Source: Notolepis coatsorum (lineage: Eukaryota > Chordata > Actinopteri > Aulopiformes > Paralepididae). Taken from it: a stretch of DNA of 64,000 nucleotides. A program made the position numbers and the translations under genes. Positions 1 to 10,885 of the stretch are shown here, one piece after another (the stretch's first letter is position 1; every line of letters begins with the position of its first letter). Location of the stretch: positions 96,918,121 through 96,982,120 of the forward strand of contig OZ020589.1 of the NCBI GenBank assembly GCA_963971535.1. The letters run 5' to 3'. A model generated the notes under the pieces. That model had not been told where the DNA came from and did no database searches. It saw nothing but the letters and a program-made list of their open reading frames with translations.

Positions 1-600
1 GAGCGGTGTGGTGGGCTAAGTCTGGCTGAGCCAATGTTCCTCATGGATTTAAAGGGATGTACAATGAAAAACCTGCCCCGTTTCTACAAGGGACTGTTAA
101 CAGTGTGGGGCTTGTTTACGAAAGAGAGACTGAAGGACGGTGGCTCTTTGTACTGGCTTCTGAGGGAGCCGGTGGTTCATGGGACTCGTTTTCAGGGTGG
201 GGCCGAGCCAGCACTGAGGCAAAGGCTGTGTGATGCGAAGATGTTCACGTTGGGCAATGTGCTGGAGGTGTGCGGTCCCCTTTTTGATAATGCTGCTGGT
301 CTGGCCTCACAGCTGGGCACAAGGTCTGTCAGGGTGATGGTCCGCCTATTGGGAGGCTGGAAACAGCAGCTGACTGATAATGAACTGGAAATGTGTGTTG
401 ATTATTGTAATGGTCAGTTATTGCCTGCTGTAAATGATTCTTTTCCTGAGGTGAAACTTATCCCTATTTTTAAATGTGATGGTTGTCTGTTAGAGGTGAG
501 CAGTGCTGCTGATTGCAGGCTGAGCACCATGGTGGGCAAAGCTATGTATTACCTGTGTGTTAAAGTGTTGAACCAAAACAGGCTGAAGGATAGGGTTAAC
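1..600 (+). pseudogene. LINE ORF2 C-terminal region, segment 1
   Basis: Reads in frame from base 1 (the first ATG at 34 is internal) to a stop created by the inserted MITE at 601-603. About 190 residues resembling the thumb/C-terminal region of fish L1/Tx1-like ORF2 proteins, with the motif NLPRFYKGLLTVW near the start. No catalytic reverse transcriptase motif lies in this part; it would be upstream of the window. The protein resumes in the same frame at 1766. Confidence 0.65.
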
Positions 601-1757
601 TAGAGCCATATGAAATCCGTTTTATTATTTTCCAAATTCCATTTTATTTTTTCCCAAATTCCGTTTTTTCCGTTTTAATATTTCAGAATTCTGTATTTTG
701 CTTTTTATGCTCATTTTACCATCAGAAATAGTGTCTAATAAGTGGGAATGAATAAATGTCTACAATTGAATATGATATAACAGTCCATTTAATGTTTTTA
801 AGTGCTGCAACTCAGAAATACAGTTACATTTTACACAATACTTTTCAAATAATATTGTGACAAAATTAAAATACACATTTCAAGTGTAAACAATAGATAC
901 AGCTAGTTACTACTGACATTATCACAATGTCAGTATCTATAGCTATATCTATTTTATTGTGATGAAATATAGTAATGCATAATTTAGGCACCTTTAGTTT
1001 AGTTTATTTCGTTTATAAAGGACAGTGTATAATGACAATCGTTTGCATTAAACAAATGAATTGAAAATGGGGGACCCTGATGTAAACAAGACGAAAGTCT
1101 TTCTCTGGTCTGCATCCCCTTAACAATTGTGTGTATTGAGCTGTACTGTATTGTACCCATTCTGCAATCTGTTAATAAAGTTTTCAATCAATCAATCAAT
1201 CAACCAGATCTAGCAAGAAGCTATCATTTCCATCTATAGTCCTATGTACTGTAAAACGTTTCATAGCTATTTAAGTTTATTTCGATTATAAAGGGCAGTG
1301 TATAATGACTCGTTTGCATTAAACAAATGGATGGGTGCACTAGATTTAGCAAGAAGCGATCATGTCCTAACGCACAATAGTGTCGCAAGTGTTTTTGTGG
1401 CTCCAGTCCACGGAACGTTGACAGAATTAGCAAAACACCTTATCGCCGGAGGCATAAAAGTCATTAGGATACTGCTCTGCTCTGAATTGAGGGCTTATTG
1501 GGGAATTTATTAGCTTCTTGACGATGTAAACACCGAAGCAGCGAGACGCTTGGGAGACTGCCTGTGTTGTGTGTAACCCGCTCTAGCGTCCGCCTCCCCG
1601 GTCGCGTGTGCACCAAGCGTTCCACCCAAAAACGGAATTTCAGTCCAGATTAGGCCAAATTCTGCAATATTCCACGTTTTGCAGTTGATTCCATTTTTAT
1701 TGGTCAATTCCGCGATTCCGTCCGCGATTCCGTGAACGCGGATTTCATATGGCTCTA
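601..1757. mobile_element. hAT-type MITE (hAT-A)
   Basis: Perfect 19-bp terminal inverted repeats (TAGAGCCATATGAAATCCG) begin at 601 and end at 1757. The 8-bp target duplication GGGTTAAC lies at 593-600 and 1758-1765. Eight-base duplications are the hAT hallmark. The element is 1157 bp, has no transposase ORF and is therefore non-autonomous. Inside, a LINE 3' tail has inserted at about 1055-1203, and a segment near 1000-1052 is repeated near 1264-1335. Confidence 0.9.
1055..1203 (+). mobile_element. LINE 3'-end fragment with (TCAA)n tail
   Basis: A 5'-truncated LINE end recognised because the same text (GGGGGACCCTGATGTAAACA, then TTAATAAAG, then a TCAA repeat) recurs near 9050-9179, 16175-16227, 47922-48056 and, in reverse, near 7021-7170. 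It ends in (TCAA)n at 1187-1203. It carries no coding sequence. Confidence 0.75.
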
Positions 1758-2362
1758 GGGTTAACACTCCATGGAGAGCTCATCTGGGCCTACGGGAGGC
1801 TCAGAGGCCTGAGTGGAGAGCACTGTACAAACCACCGTTAACTAAAAGAGTTGGGGATTTACAGTGGAGAATTTTACATGGTGCAGTTGCTGTGAACGCT
1901 TTTGTCTCTGTGATTAATTCTGATGTTGAAGACACCTGTCCTTTCTGCACAGAGAGGGAAACAGTTTTTCACTGTTTTTTAAAGTGTGACAGGCTCTTGG
2001 TTTTTTTTCAGTTCCTGACCCGCATGTTTGTGATGTTTGATGAACATCTTACTCCAGAGATGTTTATTTTGGGGTACAGGTACAGCAGGAAGAGGAGGTT
2101 AAAATGTCAGCTCTTCAACTTCCTGCTGGGTCAGGCAAAAATGGCCATTTATCTAAGTAGGAGGAAAAAGATTGAGGATTCAGTGCTGGTAGATACCACT
2201 ATCTTGTTTAGAGGTATGGTAAAGGCAAGGTTACGAACGGATTTTCATTTTTACAAGTTGACCAGCAATGTAGCAGAGTTTGAGATGATATGGTGTTACA
2301 AGTGGGTGTTGTGTACAGTTGTGGAGGAGTTGGAGTTGGTTTTTGGCTTTGTTCTGATGTGA
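1758..2362 (+). pseudogene. LINE ORF2 C-terminal region, segment 2
   Basis: Continues the frame of segment 1 across the MITE and ends at the TGA at 2360-2362. It contains the C-terminal cysteine/histidine motif C-P-F-C-(7)-F-H-C-F-L-K-C near 1938-1990, typical of the end of L1/Tx1-type ORF2 proteins. No stop interrupts segment 2. The body is probably dead because of the MITE and because only the C-terminal part is in view. Confidence 0.65.
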
Positions 2363-2467
2363 AGTTTGTCTTATTTTTCTTGATTTGATTTGCTGTTCTG
2401 TGTTTTGCAGTATACATTCTGATGTATTGTTGATTGCTGAGTGAGAAAATAAAGTTGTGTTTAAAAA

Positions 2468-2468
<1 letters not shown>

Positions 2469-2502
<34 letters not shown>

Positions 2503-2872
2503 AGGGAGCTGCATGTGATTGGTGGAGGCGGGACCCTTACAAAAACTGTTGTTGCTAATCATTGACACATGCTAGCCTGTAATAATCCCCCCCAGAAAAA
2601 TCTACTTTGCATTCCGTAACGCTGTCATAAAGTGAGACCGTCAATTACTGCTGGTGGTCTCTGAGTCAGTCAATGTCAAATAGCGCAGCATAAGCTATTG
2701 TTGGCATTGTTTTTAGCTTAGCTGCTAGCTACTGTAGCATAGTTCCCTAATGCAGTCGCAACCCCCGGTTGACTATTCTAACGTTATTTTGTCAGCATTG
2801 TGTTGGCTAAGCCCAGGTTGCTGTGAGTGACCTAGGTGGTCCATATCGTATCATCATAATATTATTAAAATC
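2469..2872. repeat. (CT)n(CA)n microsatellite and unassigned repeat
   Basis: A CT run then a CA run (2469-2502) follow the LINE tail. The next 110 bp (GGAGCTGCATGTGATTGGTG and on to about 2610) recur in reverse orientation at about 59890-60050, including the microsatellite, so this is a dispersed repeat. The remainder to 2864 shows no ORF or family signature. The target duplication of the next hAT (TTAAAATC) is at 2865-2872. Confidence 0.6.
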
Positions 2873-4496
2873 TAGAGGTGGGCATAGATTAATTTTTTTA
2901 ATCTAGATTAATCTATCTGCAATCCTGGATTTAATCTAGATTAAAATGGCTAAAAAAAAAAAAAAAATGCCGAAGGCATTCAAAATATGTGTGTTCTACC
3001 TAGAGCTGCCGCGGTATCGGTATTACCGCGGTATCGCTGTTACATCACGCCCACCGTAGAGTTGGGCTGAATACCGCATCACAGCTGTTTTTTATAATAA
3101 TAATAAAGTACCCTGCTCTCGTTGGGCTTGCGGCTCTGCAGATATACCCTACTTCTCTGTCGAGGTTCCAAGCGACCCTATTGGGTACCAAAAAAGTCAC
3201 ATGAAACACTGCAGACCACTGATTGGTCAGAAGAGATACGCGTCACACGTTGGAGCGTCCTGCAGTGCTTTGACTTCCTATTGTCAGCCATTGATCAGAG
3301 CTCACAACACGGCTAATACGTTAGCTCCCGCCGGAGACCGGAGTGGATTACCGTCGCTCCCCAGGGAACGAGGCATAATGATTTTACTGCAACGAAATGT
3401 TATAATAAAAGCCCTTCGTTCTATACACTTGTCTGATTGAAAACTTTATTAACAGACCGCAGAATGGGTACAACTCGGCACGCTCTGAGCAAAGAAAGGA
3501 ACTGAGATATGAATTGAGTAACGCTTGCCTTGCTATGGTCCGGTAAATACGCTGATGTTATTGAACGTGTAACTATATAACGTTAATGCCACAAAACGAA
3601 TGCCTTTGTAATCATAAGTAGTAACATAATAATAATAAGAAGAAAGGGTCAGGGGGGTAACCGGCAGGCGCGCCGCTACCACCCCTGCCCGCGACACAGA
3701 GGGGAGACTTCGAATCCGTGTTTCACTTTTAATAACAATGCGTGCTTGCCGAATCCCAAACAATATTCATGCTGCAAAGTCATCCTCTAAAGATAGACAT
3801 TTAGACTAGAGGCAGGCTATATGCTATAAAGAGTAGACTACAAAAAAATGCATTCAACGCGCAGCGGTAGGAAATATTTCGCAAATTTGTGCGGTAAGGA
3901 AAACATCAATACCCCGGCAGCTCTAGTTCTACCCAAATAATGACCAGAAGTAAGTCCTTACTTTTTCTTTCCTCCTTATGTTTCTCAGGCCAGGTGGCCC
4001 ATTACACCATGAGCCCATCTCCCGTTTCCAAAATGCATTACAGACTGTTTGAAAAAGCTGTTTTGCTATGATAATTGGTAATGAAATATCAAAATAATGT
4101 TCAATAAGATGTACTTGTGTTTAATAAGTTGTTTTATTCAGAAGTTAACACAAATACATAATATTACCAGTACAGTACAGTATCTAGCACACTCTCAGGA
4201 GCAAAACAGAAAGAATCATTTCAAACATGAACTATGTGACATGGCTTGAATCAACTGCTCCAGTGGAGTTGCTCAGTGGCCAATGGTGTCAACTGTGGTT
4301 GTACTGGGCAGCTCCCAGGTGTGAATGGAAAAGAACATCTGTGCTCAGCGAACCTACCCTGGGTAAATAAAGGTAGAAAAAAAATGTAAAAAAAAAAAAA
4401 AAAAAAAAAAATTAGATTAATGCGTTAATTATATTATCGCGCGATACTAGTATAGCGTTAACGCAGCACGTTAACGCCGTTAACGGCCCAGCTCTA
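2873..4496. mobile_element. hAT-type MITE (hAT-B), host of a nested hAT
   Basis: Imperfect terminal repeats TAGAGGTGGGC at 2873 and, inverted, TAGAGCTGGGC ending at 4496, flanked by TTAAAATC at 2865-2872 and 4497-4504. The sub-terminal parts are rich in TTAATCTAGATTAA-like palindromes. It totals 1624 bp, of which 925 bp is the nested element 3001-3925. A poly-A run lies at about 4390-4410. No transposase is visible. Confidence 0.85.
3001..3925. mobile_element. hAT-type MITE (hAT-C) nested in hAT-B
   Basis: Terminal repeats TAGAGCTGCCGCGGTAT at 3001 and its near-perfect inverse ending at 3925, with target duplication GTTCTACC at 2993-3000 and 3926-3933. The 925-bp body has no transposase. Near 3436-3485 it holds a short reverse-oriented LINE 3' end (TTTATTAACAGACCGCAGAA), giving three levels of nesting. 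Confidence 0.88.
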
Positions 4497-4698
4497 TTAA
4501 AATCATTAGGATAAAGGTTCCCAGTGGTGCAGTGGTGGTCCCATGCGGTACCACTCCATCCCACTACTTTTCTGAGCAGAAGTATGCAGTCGCGCACAGA
4601 TGTGCACACGCGCGCACACAAAAATGCGCTCCACTCGCGCTTCTCTATTTCAAGGCAATATTTACAAAAACTAAACTACAGCCCTAGTGGGCACTGAT

Positions 4699-4967
4699 TA
4701 GGGATGGGTACCTTTCACATTTGAACCGATACCGGTACCGGTACCTGTGAATCGATACCGGTACCCAACGGTACCTTTTTTCGGTACTTTAGTCTCAAGA
4801 AATTTAATTTACCTACCTCAGTCGTAAAAAAAATCCAAACTTCAAATAACTACAATTTCGACAGTTTTCGGCTTGTCATTGCTCCGACTGCTTTGTTGTT
4901 GAATCAAGTCAAATCCTAGGTAAGCATATATTGTGCGTGTGAACGTTGACATGAAAAAAAAAAAGTA

Positions 4968-4999
<32 letters not shown>

Positions 5000-5074
5000 T
5001 TGATTCGATACTCGGTAGTACCGACGTGTTTCGGTTCGGTACCTCAAAAGTACCGAATTCGGTACCCATCCCTA
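4699..5074. mobile_element. hAT-type MITE (hAT-E) nested in hAT-D
   Basis: A 376-bp element with perfect 14-bp inverted termini (TAGGGATGGGTACC), flanked by GCACTGAT at 4691-4698 and 5075-5082. The ends are full of GGTACC/CGATACCG palindromes. An interrupted poly-A tract runs from about 4953 to 4989. There is no coding capacity. Confidence 0.9.
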
Positions 5075-5082
5075 GCACTGAT

Positions 5083-5317
5083 GTCAACAACAACACTACT
5101 GAAGCTAGCACAGCACTCTGTGAGAATTCGTTTTCTACCCTCAAGAACGTCTTTACAGAACATCGCCTTAGTATGCTTCATCAACGCAACTAAGGCCAAT
5201 TTAATTCAGTTGGCATTTGAGAAGGACTTAACAAAAAAGTTCAGGAATGAGTGGAGGGGCAGTGTTTTAAGAAGATTTCACTCTGTCCCCAAACACCGCT
5301 TGCCTCTCTACTTATGA
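5083..5317 (+). pseudogene. unidentified ORF remnant inside hAT-D
   Basis: An open frame of about 75 residues ends at the TGA at 5315-5317. It contains KANLIQLAFEKDLTKKF and NEWRGSVLRRFH. Its position inside a hAT element suggests the end of a transposase, but I cannot match it to a named domain. No start codon can be chosen because the frame enters from the nested MITE. Confidence 0.3.
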
Positions 5318-5429
5318 TGGTGAGTAGCCTGTGGAGGAATTTTGTTTGCTTTTTTATGCACCTTATTTTTGTCAGTTCAGTTTGTCAGTGAATTCAGAAG
5401 TGTTGAATAAATGGAGACTTTTCAAAGAT

Positions 5430-6010
5430 ATAGAATAGAATAGAATAGAATAGAAATGTATTATCCTGAGGGAAATTTGACACTGCAAATCACTCAACAT
5501 TAAACATTTAGACAGAACAAGTCACAAATAAGAATAACAAAACAAATGGCCTAAGAATAGAATAAAATTAAATAGAATAAAAATAGAATAAAATATACAG
5601 TAAATAAATACAGTAAAAATATACTGAAGTCTACAGTAGGTGTAATAATGCACAGTGCTGTTTAAAAAGTAAGAGTCCAGGAAGATGGTAATTGTCACTC
5701 TGTGCTCAGTGATGCAGTGAGGCACAGTGATGCATTGTATAGTCTGATGGCTGTCGGAATGAAGGACTTCCTGTGCCGTTCAGTGCTGCATTTAGGTAGT
5801 GTGAGCCTATAACATGCTCCTCCTGTCAGCCAAGTCTGTGTATAGTGGGTGGGAGGGGTTTTCCCTGATGGCCTGGAGCTTAGCAAGGTTCCTCCTCTCC
5901 GCCACCCTCGCTAGAGTCCAGCTCTACCCCAACCACGCTACTGGCCTTCTTGACCATCTTATCCAGCCTGTTTGTGTCCCCTGCTCTCAGTCCGCTGCCC
6001 CAGCAGGTCT
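5430..6010 (-). mobile_element. CR1/L2-group LINE 3' fragment, (TTCTA)n tail
   Basis: In minus orientation the C-terminal reverse transcriptase region (minus frame 5695-5886, motif RHRKSFIPTAIRLYN, typical of the end of CR1/L2/Rex-type ORFs) is followed by a 3' UTR. That UTR ends with AATTTCCCTCAGGATAATAC and a (TTCTA)n repeat at 5430-5455. The element is 5'-truncated at about 6010. Confidence 0.65.
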
Positions 6011-6301
6011 GTTATATATATCCGTTCAGTCTGTTTTTGTATAAGTGAAAGTTCTTAAGATAGAGAGAAATTAGATTTTTCAATTGCCTCTCTGCTGTTT
6101 AGTTCAGCACCGTGGGCAGCGCCAAGCAAGCCACAGTGCCGCTGTCCCAGCTGAAACGTATAAAAGGGAACCCGTGTTGAAAAACCATTGTGCCCCCCCC
6201 CGAGAACATTTTATGCCCCCCCACTAATTTGTTTCTGCAGCCTGGTCTGATCCCCACCATCCCACCACTTCTGATATTACCACTGCACCCCTGAAGGTTC
6301 C

Positions 6302-7020
6302 CTTGATAAAGATGAACGAAAAGGCTGTATAATATACAACATCTGTAGCTCAACTGCAAAAACTGCTCAACTTATTTTCAGCCAGGTATGGTGGTAACTA
6401 TTAGGATATATATGGTATGGATTACTTACTGTTATTACTATCTAGTTCTGCACCTACATACACAAATCGTTTTTTTGCTGCCGTGCACACGATTGATTTA
6501 ATTGCCATATAAATCACATACAAATATCTAACTATTACTCCTCTCTGCACATGAATATAAAACAAAAAGGTGATCCATTAACTGTGTAAACCTTATGCAA
6601 TATTCATCATTGATATTTGGATACTTGAAATCTGTGAACTGAGTAGTTACTTTAGTATCAAATTAAATAAGATTGAACAGCTCCATGCATTAATTGAATA
6701 AACAACAATATTTTCATTACCAGTCCTGAGCTATGATGCAGGTGTTTTTACATCACCACCCAAAACAAGATTCAGCCAATAGCGAGTGAGTACACTGGTC
6801 CACTTATCCATGGCACAACCCAGCTTTGTTGTTGTTTGGGGGAATAGTACAGTAGGTAGGCATATTTAAGGGAACCACAAGGATGGTGTACTGGTGGGTG
6901 GTGTACGACCGATTGCGGTGGTGGGCCGGTCTGGGCCAAAAATGTCAGGGCCGAATTTTTTGTCCCAGTCCAGCCCTGGCAGCGGCATGTGTTTTTATCC
7001 CACCAGCCTTTGTCAAGACT
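6302..7020. other. no gene; possible hAT end at 6890-6976
   Basis: AT-rich sequence without a coding frame. At 6890-6976 the text (GGGCCGGTCTGGGCC ... CCCAGTCCAGCCCTG) resembles the right end of a common fish hAT family starting CAGGGCTGGACTGG. No left end or target duplication was found. Related sequence begins near 59527. Confidence 0.35.
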
Positions 7021-7620
7021 GAATGAATGAATGAATGAATGAAAACTTTATTTAACAGATTGCAGAATGGGTACAATACAGTACGGCTCAATACACACAA
7101 TTGTTAAGGGGATGCAGACCTGAGAAAGACGTTTGTCTTGTTTCCATCAGGGTCCCCCATTTTCAATTCATATAGACATTTATGACATACACAACATACA
7201 TGACATTTATGGCATAGGGACATATAGGTATTTAGTACTGATACATTTGTGACATAAACGGTATTCAAATATACAGTACTGTTACCCCTAGATCCTGACA
7301 GAGTATATACATATGATGGGGAGGGGACTGTACATTAGGAGGGGGTGGGTGGGTGGGAGAGAGATATACATACGGCGGGGAGGGAATATATACATGCGGT
7401 GGGGAGGAGACTGTCTATTAGGAGGTGGTGGGGGTTTTGGGCATTTACGGTGGCCAGTTTCGAATTGCAGCCTCCCGTAGGTGCTCTTTAAGAGCGGTTT
7501 TGAATGTGGGTAGGGATTCACATTCCTTTACAGCTTTGGGTAGGGCGTTCCATTGTATACTCTTTGATCTATCTGTTGATCCATTCGAAAACACAATGCG
7601 AATTTGCAATAATTAGTTAG
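7021..7620 (-). mobile_element. LINE 3' end, minus strand, (TTCA)n tail
   Basis: Reverse copy of the (TCAA)-tail LINE family. The tail reads TGAA repeats at 7019-7041, then the inverse of the TTAATAAAG and GGGGGACCCTGATG block, then coding sequence near 7455-7600. The coding part is the inverse of the RT C-terminus seen at 8635-8745 (minus-strand motif FKTALKEHL). A G-rich interval at 7318-7430 lies within the 3' UTR. Confidence 0.7.
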
Positions 7621-8430
7621 GGCGAGTTATTGACTTAACCGCCCAAGAATCCGCGGCGGTTCGTTATGGAACTTTATATAGTGTACAGTACTGCATGTCG
7701 TATACAATACATCCCAAGCTGGTTAGCGGAAGGGGAGGGACCTCGTCTCTATTTCATTTCAGAGTAGGAACTATAATCTCTGCTCAAATTCTTGCTATCA
7801 AAGACGCAGTACCTCGTCGGTGTGTAACTATGTTGCCATGTATCGAATACATTTTTTTTAAACCGTCAACTCATATGTATTGCCAATTAACTTATTGAAC
7901 GTGAAGAACAAATGTTGCACGCATCTATTTCAATGGCGCGCGCAACTCTTGTAAGTAGGTCAAGTCGGTAAATCACACAGCACCCACAAAAATAACGATT
8001 TCAAACCGCGCATACTGCACCACAAACATCTCACAACGTTACAATTTCAACACGGAGACCGCTGCCGTGTATTGCAATGAATATACCAGCTAAGAATCAA
8101 AATAACGCGTGGGTTATCTGTTTATTCTACAAGTCATATTCCATCTTCCCACCATGTTCGCCAAACCTAGGACCGTTGATGGTGCGTCTATTTTCCCAAC
8201 ATGGGCTATCATGATTCATGAATCATTCTTACCTAGAAAACAATGCGGCGAGTCGTGTGGAATCCCTCCATGTCCTACTGTCCTCGTGTGATTTGACAAC
8301 AACAGTGCAGTAGTGGGCGCTGCTCTAAACTGGAGTCACGTGATTTGTGAAGAACAACGCAACAGTCTAGAATGATTATTATTATTATCTAGTATGGTCT
8401 GGCGGCCAATTCCTGATGAAATCACGTCGA
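7621..8430. other. no gene recognised
   Basis: About 800 bp without an ORF or repeat family I can name. A few CpG-rich stretches (7920-8060) are present, but no promoter arrangement is convincing. Confidence 0.4.
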
Positions 8431-8509
8431 CTGATTGACACGAGAACTGCGCCGCACTGATACGTATACAAACGAAAAAACAAACAAACAGATCAACAAG
8501 AACACATTG

Positions 8510-9179
8510 ATAATGTACATGTCAAAATACTTCCCAAAGGTCAGTGAATACCACGTCACAACACCAGAGGGAGCTCCACAAATCATGTTAACCCCAGATT
8601 CGGCTCAAACAAGGGACTAAACACGTTTCGCAATTCAATGTGGAACGCCCTACCCAAAGCTGTAAAGGAATGTGAATCACTCCACTTTCAAAAACACTCA
8701 AAGAACACCTACGGGAGACTGCAATTCGAAACTGGCCCCTACAAATGTTCTAATCCAGTTGTACAGTAAATGACCAAGTATGGCTTTGTCAGTATTCCAA
8801 TGTACAGTGTCCCCCTACCCAACCCCCCCCCCCCCCCACACACACACACACACCCACCCAACCCCACCCCACCTACCCAACCTCGTCCAATGTACAGTTT
8901 CTACGTCAAATGTATATACACTCTTTTTCTGGACACTTTGTATCACAAACAGTACTGTATTTGCAAATCTGGTATGTCATAAATGTATAGATGTAGCAGT
9001 ACTGTCTATCTGTATGTCGTGTGTGTCATATGTTATGATGAATTGAAAATGGGGGACCCTGATGTAAACAAGACGAAAGTCTTTCTCTGGTCTGCATCCC
9101 CTTAACAATTGTATGTATTGAGCTGTACTGTACTGTACCCATTCTGCAATCTGTTAATAAACTTCAATCAATCAATCAA
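8510..9179 (+). mobile_element. LINE 3' part with RT C-terminus, (TCAA)n tail
   Basis: Contains broken RT C-terminal coding sequence (8512-8745, motifs MSKYFPKVSEYH and MWNALPKAVKECE). A 3' UTR follows with a poly-C/(CA)n stretch at 8826-8855, the GGGGGACCCTGATG block at 9050, TTAATAAAC and a TCAA repeat at 9164-9179. The coding part is closely similar to 23590-23840. Frameshifts and small deletions are present. Confidence 0.7.
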
Positions 9180-9191
9180 TAACATTTAAAT

Positions 9192-9365
9192 AAACAGATA
9201 AACAAGAACACGTCATGGCATTGGAAAAAAACTAACTGATAAACAAGAACACATCATGGCATTTGGAAAAACAAACTGATAAACAAGAACACGTCATGGC
9301 ATTTGGAAAACAAAAAACAAACAGATAAACAAGAACACATCGATATCTGAACAAACAAACACATA
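9192..9365. repeat. about 42-bp minisatellite
   Basis: Four tandem, increasingly diverged units containing GATAAACAAGAACACGTCAT and a short A-rich spacer, immediately after the LINE tail. A single related unit lies near 8488. Confidence 0.75.
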
Positions 9366-9889
9366 AATATGAACATGTTGATGGAATTTGAAATAATTGA
9401 GTCAAATCTGACTGGCAGGGGTGTAGTGGAGGGAGGTCCGTCTATGGAGTGTCCAATCTACCTAAACTATCTAATTATCTATACCTTTTTATTTGCGAGA
9501 TATTGTTTACCAAGACCAATTGTGTCGCTAGTGAAGCATTAAGTGAGGAAGAAATGTTAACCGAATCTTAATTGATCTCCTTTCTTGCCTCAACTTGGCC
9601 AACGTGCGTTTGTAGAAGAGGTTGGCCTAACTATGGCCAGTTCTATTTAAGAACACTTAGGATAATTCTCAACACAACTGTAATTCTACAAAAATCGTAC
9701 TAATATTATTTGAAGAACTTCTTAGATATCATCTTAACCCTTTGATGCGCAAGCTATGCAAACCCCCACTAATGCGCAACATGGGTCAAGAATTAATTTC
9801 CTATTGTATTTCATGCATGGCTGAGTATTTCTTTGCTATATCTTTTTAATTAAATGTATTTCATAATTAAATATAATTATTCATTAAAT
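9366..9889. other. no gene; AT-rich
   Basis: No ORF. A TTAACCCTTTGATGCGCAA string at 9735 resembles the left end of a piggyBac-type element at a TTAA site, but no matching right end was found. Confidence 0.4.
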
Positions 9890-9900
9890 ATCTTGTTTTT

Positions 9901-10381
9901 GGGCGGCTGAGTGGCGCAATGGGCAAGGCGCTCGCCACTAACACAGGAGATGCTGGTATCGAGCCCAGCTCTCTGCGTTGCTACCGGCTTGGCCGGTCGT
10001 TCATACTAGTACAATTGGCAGTATTAGAGGGTGGGAAAGCCGGTGGGTGGGGATTGGACGTTGTGGACAGTGACTCCTACAGGTCGGTTGGTGCGCCTGT
10101 ACAGCAGAATCAGAAAGTATCGGGGGCAGCGTGAGCCTCCCACGCGTTACTCCTCGCCACTGAGAGATCGCGCTGTTCAGGTGAAAAGATGCGACAGCTG
10201 CCTCCTTGTGTACCGGAGGGGACACGTGATGCAAGGCTTGGTCCTCACTGCAGCCGACCAGTGGGAGGCATAGTCTATCAACGTTTGAGACAGGGGAGGG
10301 GAGAATTGAAGGGAGAATTGGCTAGGCGAAATTGGGATGGGAGAAAAATTGAAAATAAGGAGAAAAAGTGGATAAAAAAAG
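9901..10381 (+). mobile_element. tRNA-derived SINE, full length
   Basis: The 5' tRNA-like head has an A-box-like GAGTGGCGCAATGGGC (9909-9924) and a B-box-like GGTATCGAGCCC (9955-9966), the internal RNA polymerase III promoter. An unrelated body and an A-rich tail with GGATAAAAAAA follow. The target duplication ATCTTGTTTTT is at 9890-9900 and 10382-10392. Sister copies are at 10886, 53442 and 55776. Confidence 0.88.
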
Positions 10382-10392
10382 ATCTTGTTTTT

Positions 10393-10555
10393 GATTACCA
10401 AAAATCATCTTCATATCTGTTTCCCATGGTGTTCTTGTACGTTAGATATCTTCATCTGTTTTCCATGGTGTTCTTGTACGTTAGATATCCTCATCTTTTT
10501 ACATGCTGTCCTTATACATTAGATTTAGATATCCTCATATCTCTGTTTCCCATTG
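10393..10555. repeat. TTCCATGGTGTTCTT minisatellite, first block
   Basis: Tandem units of about 38 bp containing TTTCCCATGGTGTTCTTGTA and TTAGATATCTTCAT. The same array continues at 10836-10885 and 11285-11625. It is one minisatellite interrupted by a LINE fragment and a SINE. Confidence 0.85.
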
Positions 10556-10835
10556 TCAAGAATCAAGAGGTTTATTTGTCACATACATACCAGGGCATAC
10601 AGTGAAATGCGGGTGGTCTTGCCCGCATTGATTGTGCAAAATACAATAATAAAATAGGCATAGAAAAAAATTAAATAGATAAGACACAAGATATGCATGG
10701 TAAAAAAAAAGACAAAGAGAAACTGGTTCTTATATACACTACTATGCAATATACAATTTACAATGTTAACTCTATCTAAACTATACAGTACCTCCTTCTT
10801 TTAAAGTGTTTCTAAAGATTCTATTTTTAAAATTG
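10556..10835 (-). mobile_element. LINE 3' fragment, minus strand
   Basis: The inverse of the LINE end at 16740-16830: GATTCTTGACA-type tail, AATAAACCTCTTG, TGTATGTGACAAATAAAC and the CATACCAGGGCATAC block. It interrupts the minisatellite; flanking unit text resumes near 10836. No coding sequence is preserved. Confidence 0.6.
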
Positions 10836-10885
10836 TGTTCTTATACATTAGATATCTTCATATCTCTGTTTCCCATGGTGTTCTT

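Larger units (their letters stand above)
1..2468 (+). mobile_element. L1/Tx1-like LINE 3' part, interrupted by a hAT MITE
   Basis: The C-terminal half of a LINE ORF2 is followed by a 3' UTR ending in an AATAAA-type signal near 2446. The reading frame is open to the window edge, so the element continues to the left. A hAT MITE (601-1757) splits it. Removing the MITE and one 8-bp target copy leaves the frame continuous from 34 to 2362, so the LINE was probably intact here when the MITE landed. Clade assignment is by resemblance of the cysteine/histidine tail and is not certain. Confidence 0.75.
4522..6293. mobile_element. hAT element (hAT-D) with nested hAT and LINE
   Basis: Terminal repeats CAGTGGTGCAGTGGT at 4522 and the inverse of CAGGGGTGCAGTGGT ending at 6293 (14 of 15 match). 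The target duplication AAGGTTCC is at 4514-4521 and 6294-6301. The body contains hAT-E (4699-5074), an open stretch 5083-5317 that may be a decayed transposase end, and a reverse LINE fragment (about 5430-6010). The element begins 17 bp after the right target copy of hAT-B. Confidence 0.85.

Noticed and set aside
34..603. A host single-exon gene of 189 residues
   Set aside because: The frame is open upstream to the window edge, continues beyond the MITE into a LINE-type cysteine/histidine tail, and ends in a LINE 3' UTR.
9901..9970. A tRNA gene with A and B boxes
   Set aside because: Mismatched boxes, a SINE body and A-rich tail downstream, target duplications and several copies show it is the head of a SINE.
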